DNA from: Dyella sp. ASV21
Lineage (GTDB): Bacteria > Pseudomonadota > Gammaproteobacteria > Xanthomonadales > Rhodanobacteraceae
DNA length: 64,000 nucleotides
Direction: 5' to 3'
Assembly: GCF_016428975.1 (NCBI RefSeq)
Contig: NZ_JAELTT010000014.1
Coordinates: 1-64,000, forward strand
Shown here: piece by piece, positions 61,711 to 64,000 of the stretch
Layout: the number at the start of each line of letters is the position of its first letter
Numbering within the stretch: position 1 is the first letter of the stretch
The notes under the pieces: model-generated
What the model saw: the letters and a program-made list of their open reading frames with translations, nothing else
Databases searched by the model: none
What the model was told of the DNA's origin: nothing
Program-made: the position numbers and the translations under genes

Positions 61711-61774
61711 TTCCCTGTCGTTGCGCCGGCAAGGGAAGGGGCCGGTGCCGTTAAAGGGGCGTCGAGAGCCGCGA

Positions 61775-62080
61775 CTAAAGACTCTGTTGCTGCGCCACCG
61801 AGATGATCGAGGAGTGCACGTCCACCTGGCTCATGGCCGAACCTTCCGAGCGATCGACCGCCACGGCCTTGATCGATTGTGGCTTGAGCAGGAGATGACG
61901 CTGCAGTTCCCAGCTGTTGGCTTGCTGTTGCGCGCGTGCGAATTCTTCGGGAGTGTTGCCGACGAAACCAATGACGGCATAGCCGTTCAGATCGATCATG
62001 TAGGTTTCCACTGCGGCGTTGGCCTGGCCGACGCAGAGCAGGCCGAGCGCGATGACGACGGGGAGAATCAGGCGCTTCAT
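61775..62080 (-). CDS. Small exported protein of unknown function
   Basis: The 101-residue protein has a clear signal peptide (MKRLILPVVIALGLLCVGQA, cleavage near ANA), a strong SD (CCGGAGGCTCACC) and a good terminator. The mature part (VETYMIDLNGYAVIGFVGNTPEEFARAQQQANSWELQRHLLLKPQ) has no recognised domain and is probably periplasmic. It lies beside the two-component regulator gene on the same strand. Confidence 0.75.
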   Translation of the reverse strand: MKRLILPVVIALGLLCVGQANAAVETYMIDLNGYAVIGFVGNTPEEFARAQQQANSWELQRHLLLKPQSIKAVAVDRSEGSAMSQVDVHSSIISVAQQQSL

Positions 62081-62263
62081 GGTGAGCCTCCGGGGGAGTG
62101 TTGGTCCGTGGGGAGGCTAGACCTTAGGCGCCTGCTGCTCGCCAAGCTTGAGGAAGTTGCACGAAATACTGAGGAAAACGTGATGTTTGGCGCGCTCTGC
62201 GCACGCGACCGTGCCACTCGTCATGCTTTTTGCGCGGTGCTTGTCATGTCTTGGCAAGATGCG

Positions 62264-62285
62264 CGGCGACTCGGTGGAGTCGCCG
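62264..62285 (-). other. Hairpin just downstream of the porin gene
   Basis: CGGCGACTC-GGTG-GAGTCGCCG is a perfect 9-bp stem about 20 bases after the porin stop. There is no T-run, so it may end or protect the message. Confidence 0.5.
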
Positions 62286-62306
62286 TGACAGGACGCTGCG
62301 CGACCC

Positions 62307-63734
62307 TTAGTAATTCACTTGCAACTGCAAGCGCAGCAGATCGCCCTTGAGCGTTGCATAGGGCGAGGCGCCCACATGCGTGCGTCGCATGTTGGCATAG
62401 GCCATGGTGATCTCGATGGCCGTGGCGGGCTGCCACTCCACGCCCAGCTCCGTCTCGTCGACCAGCATGCGCGGGTTATTGGTGTCGAACTTGGAGGCGC
62501 CGCGATAGGTCTGCCACTTGAGGTAAGGCATCCAGCTGCCGTTGCGGCGACTATCGAATTTATACATCGCCTGCACATAGCCGCCACGCAAAGCGCGCGT
62601 GCGGATTACGCCATCGCGCAGATCCAGCTGCGGGCCGCGACCCACCGTCCACTCCGCCTGCAGGCCGAACGGCTGCGGGTAATAGATGGCATGCACGGCC
62701 ACGCGCTCGTCCTTCGCTCCGTTGGCGGGCGAGGCGTCCACGGGGGTAAAGCTGCGCTTGTCCACGGTGATCGCGGTGGGTGTGGCGACCTTGAAACGGC
62801 CGGTATATGCGTCTGCGCCCACTTCCAGGTACTGGCCGTTGTCGAACTTGAACGGATAGGTGACATGCACCACCGCATGCATTTCCTTGTTGCGCTCGGC
62901 ACGATTGGCGCCCTGGCCGTTGTAGAGGCCCATGCCAAACACACCGTAGTCGCCCGAACCCTTGAGACCCGATTTCACCAGGTACTGGAAGCGGTTCTGG
63001 ATCTCGCGCGGCGTGTAGTAGAAGACGACGCCGATGTCGCGCTCATCGCGGATGCCGGAGTTGAGCGCATCAGCGCGATCGAAGGAAAGTCGGTTCTGGC
63101 TCGATTGCAGGTTCTCCCAGCCGTAGGGGATCTTGGATTGACCCGCGCGAATGCGGTACTCGCGCTGCGCGTCGAAATAGATATCCGCGTAGGCATCGCG
63201 CAATTGCGCAAAGTTGGAGGTGCTGGAGCCGCTGGGTGTGCTGGCGAAATCCGGCTGCAGATAGAACGATACGTTGTCGGCGATATCGCCGCTCAACACC
63301 ACGCGTGCGCGGCGCAGGCCCAGCGTCTGGTCATCACCGATGAAGCGGTCGCCGGGCGAACGCAGCGACGAGGCTTGCGCACCGATGCCGTGGTTGTAGC
63401 GCATCTGAAGATAGCCGCGCAGCGCGACGCGGTCATACCACTTCTTGCTGTCGCTGCTCTTGGGCGTGGCGGCAGGCGCCGCTGCCAGGGACGGCGCGGG
63501 TGCCGGCGGCGGCGTGGCCTGCGGCGTGGGCGCTGGCGCGGCGGCGGTGGGCTCGTCCACTTGCACGAATGTGCCAAGGCGCACGCGATCGGGCCCTGGC
63601 TCGGCGAAGATCTGCTTGGTCTTGCGGTCGACGTAAAGCTCGACGGCCTCGGTGGCGAGGGCGTCGCCCGCAGTTCCCGCCGTCATACCCCACAGCAGGG
63701 TGGCCAGGGTTTTCTTCTTCATGCAGCGGCTCAT
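62307..63734 (-). CDS. Phosphate-selective porin O/P-type outer membrane protein
   Basis: The 475-residue protein starts at the ATG at 63734 (GCGGAAACC upstream; MSRCMKKKTLATLLWGMTAG). An Ala/Pro-rich segment (TAAAPAPTPQATPPPAPAPS) follows the signal peptide. The barrel (VALRGYLQMRYNHGIG, GLRRARVVLSGDIADNVSFYLQPDFAST, IRAGQSKIPYGWENLQSSQ) matches the OprO/OprP porin family. Substrate not assured: OprP-type pores favour phosphate, but many relatives do not. Possible later ATG at 63722. Confidence 0.85.
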   Translation of the reverse strand: MSRCMKKKTLATLLWGMTAGTAGDALATEAVELYVDRKTKQIFAEPGPDRVRLGTFVQVDEPTAAAPAPTPQATPPPAPAPSLAAAPAATPKSSDSKKWYDRVALRGYLQMRYNHGIGAQASSLRSPGDRFIGDDQTLGLRRARVVLSGDIADNVSFYLQPDFASTPSGSSTSNFAQLRDAYADIYFDAQREYRIRAGQSKIPYGWENLQSSQNRLSFDRADALNSGIRDERDIGVVFYYTPREIQNRFQYLVKSGLKGSGDYGVFGMGLYNGQGANRAERNKEMHAVVHVTYPFKFDNGQYLEVGADAYTGRFKVATPTAITVDKRSFTPVDASPANGAKDERVAVHAIYYPQPFGLQAEWTVGRGPQLDLRDGVIRTRALRGGYVQAMYKFDSRRNGSWMPYLKWQTYRGASKFDTNNPRMLVDETELGVEWQPATAIEITMAYANMRRTHVGASPYATLKGDLLRLQLQVNY

Positions 63735-63838
63735 TGGTTTCCGCAAGAAATTGCGGTCATGGGAGCCGAACCCTAAGCGAGCTTTATGTCGTGTTTGTGA
63801 CAACGGCGGCGCTCGCTAAGGCGCGCGTCATAAAGGAC

Positions 63839-64000
63839 TCAGGCTGCCGTCTTGTCTTTGTAGCGGCACAGATCGCGGATCACGCACTGCGGACAATCGG
63901 GCTTGCGCGCCTTGCACACATAACGGCCGTGCAGGATCAGCCAGTGATGCGCGTCCTGCTTGAACTCGGCCGGTATCACTTTTTCCAGCTTGTCTTCCAC
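63839..64000 (-). CDS. nth: Endonuclease III, C-terminal part (5' end beyond the window)
   Basis: The last 53 codons read VEDKLEKVIPAEFKQDAHHW...RYVCKARKPDCPQCVIRDLC. The spacing C-X6-C-X2-C-X5-C is the 4Fe-4S cluster of endonuclease III, which removes oxidised pyrimidines from DNA. The catalytic part lies past position 64000. Confidence 0.93.
   Translation of the reverse strand: MEDKLEKVIPAEFKQDAHHWLILHGRYVCKARKPDCPQCVIRDLCRYKDKTAA

Overview
The window is a GC-rich chromosomal stretch from a gammaproteobacterium of the order Xanthomonadales, most likely family Rhodanobacteraceae (Dyella, Luteibacter, Frateuria, Rhodanobacter group). This rests on protein resemblance, on secreted S46 dipeptidyl peptidases and Xanthomonas-style repeats, and on the gene order miaA-hfq-hflX-hflK-hflC-purA; the genus is an inference. 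It looks like core genome. I saw no insertion sequence, phage, CRISPR array or integrase.

Layout. 1-5950: a cut terC-type membrane gene behind a yybP-ykoY (manganese-type) riboswitch, prpD, two tandem OmpA-family porins with near-identical leaders and terminators, and an RsuA-type pseudouridine synthase. 6200-12560 (minus strand): threonine-to-glycine genes tdh and kbl, with a giant DUF748 envelope protein between them. 12690-19500: a secreted six-hairpin glycosidase-like protein and two S46 dipeptidyl peptidases. 19560-21130: a DUF2000 protein divergent from a Tat-exported beta-carbonic anhydrase. 21185-27980: miaA, hfq, hflX, hflK, hflC, a DUF2065 protein and purA. 28369-31020: a secreted M1 aminopeptidase. 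31116-33600: a chitinase divergent from a small membrane protein, with LacI-type palindromes between them. 33675-36790: gcvP behind a tandem glycine riboswitch. 36910-38320: a VOC protein, a small molybdopterin-domain protein and tRNA-Leu(CAG). 38460-42530: rnr, rlmB, a small membrane protein and a guanidinium exporter (gdx) behind a guanidine-II riboswitch. 42600-47356 (minus): pstS-pstC-pstA-pstB-phoU. 47543-50050: RNase T and a coiled-coil porin with a Pho-box-like repeat. 50258-53045: a small secreted protein that may be leaderless, then a carbonic anhydrase and SulP transporter pair. 53142-61495 (minus): a tripartite RND efflux system and an OmpR/QseC-type two-component system. 61775-64000: a small secreted protein, a phosphate-selective-type porin, and the 3' end of nth.

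How it fits together. Glycine is a recurring theme: Tdh and Kbl make glycine from threonine, and GcvP, under a glycine riboswitch, breaks it down. The secreted hydrolases (two S46 peptidases, an M1 aminopeptidase, a chitinase and a glycosidase-like protein) suggest a scavenger of polymers and peptides. Three metabolite or ion riboswitch classes (Mn-type, glycine, guanidine-II) can be read directly in the leaders. The pst operon and at least one porin carry Pho-box-like sequence.

No single locus is clearly an undescribed system. The best leads are the operator-like palindromes around the chitinase, the DUF748 gene between tdh and kbl, the duplicated promoter/leader before two unrelated secreted enzymes, the inverted Pho half-sites before pstS, and the apparently leaderless small secreted protein.
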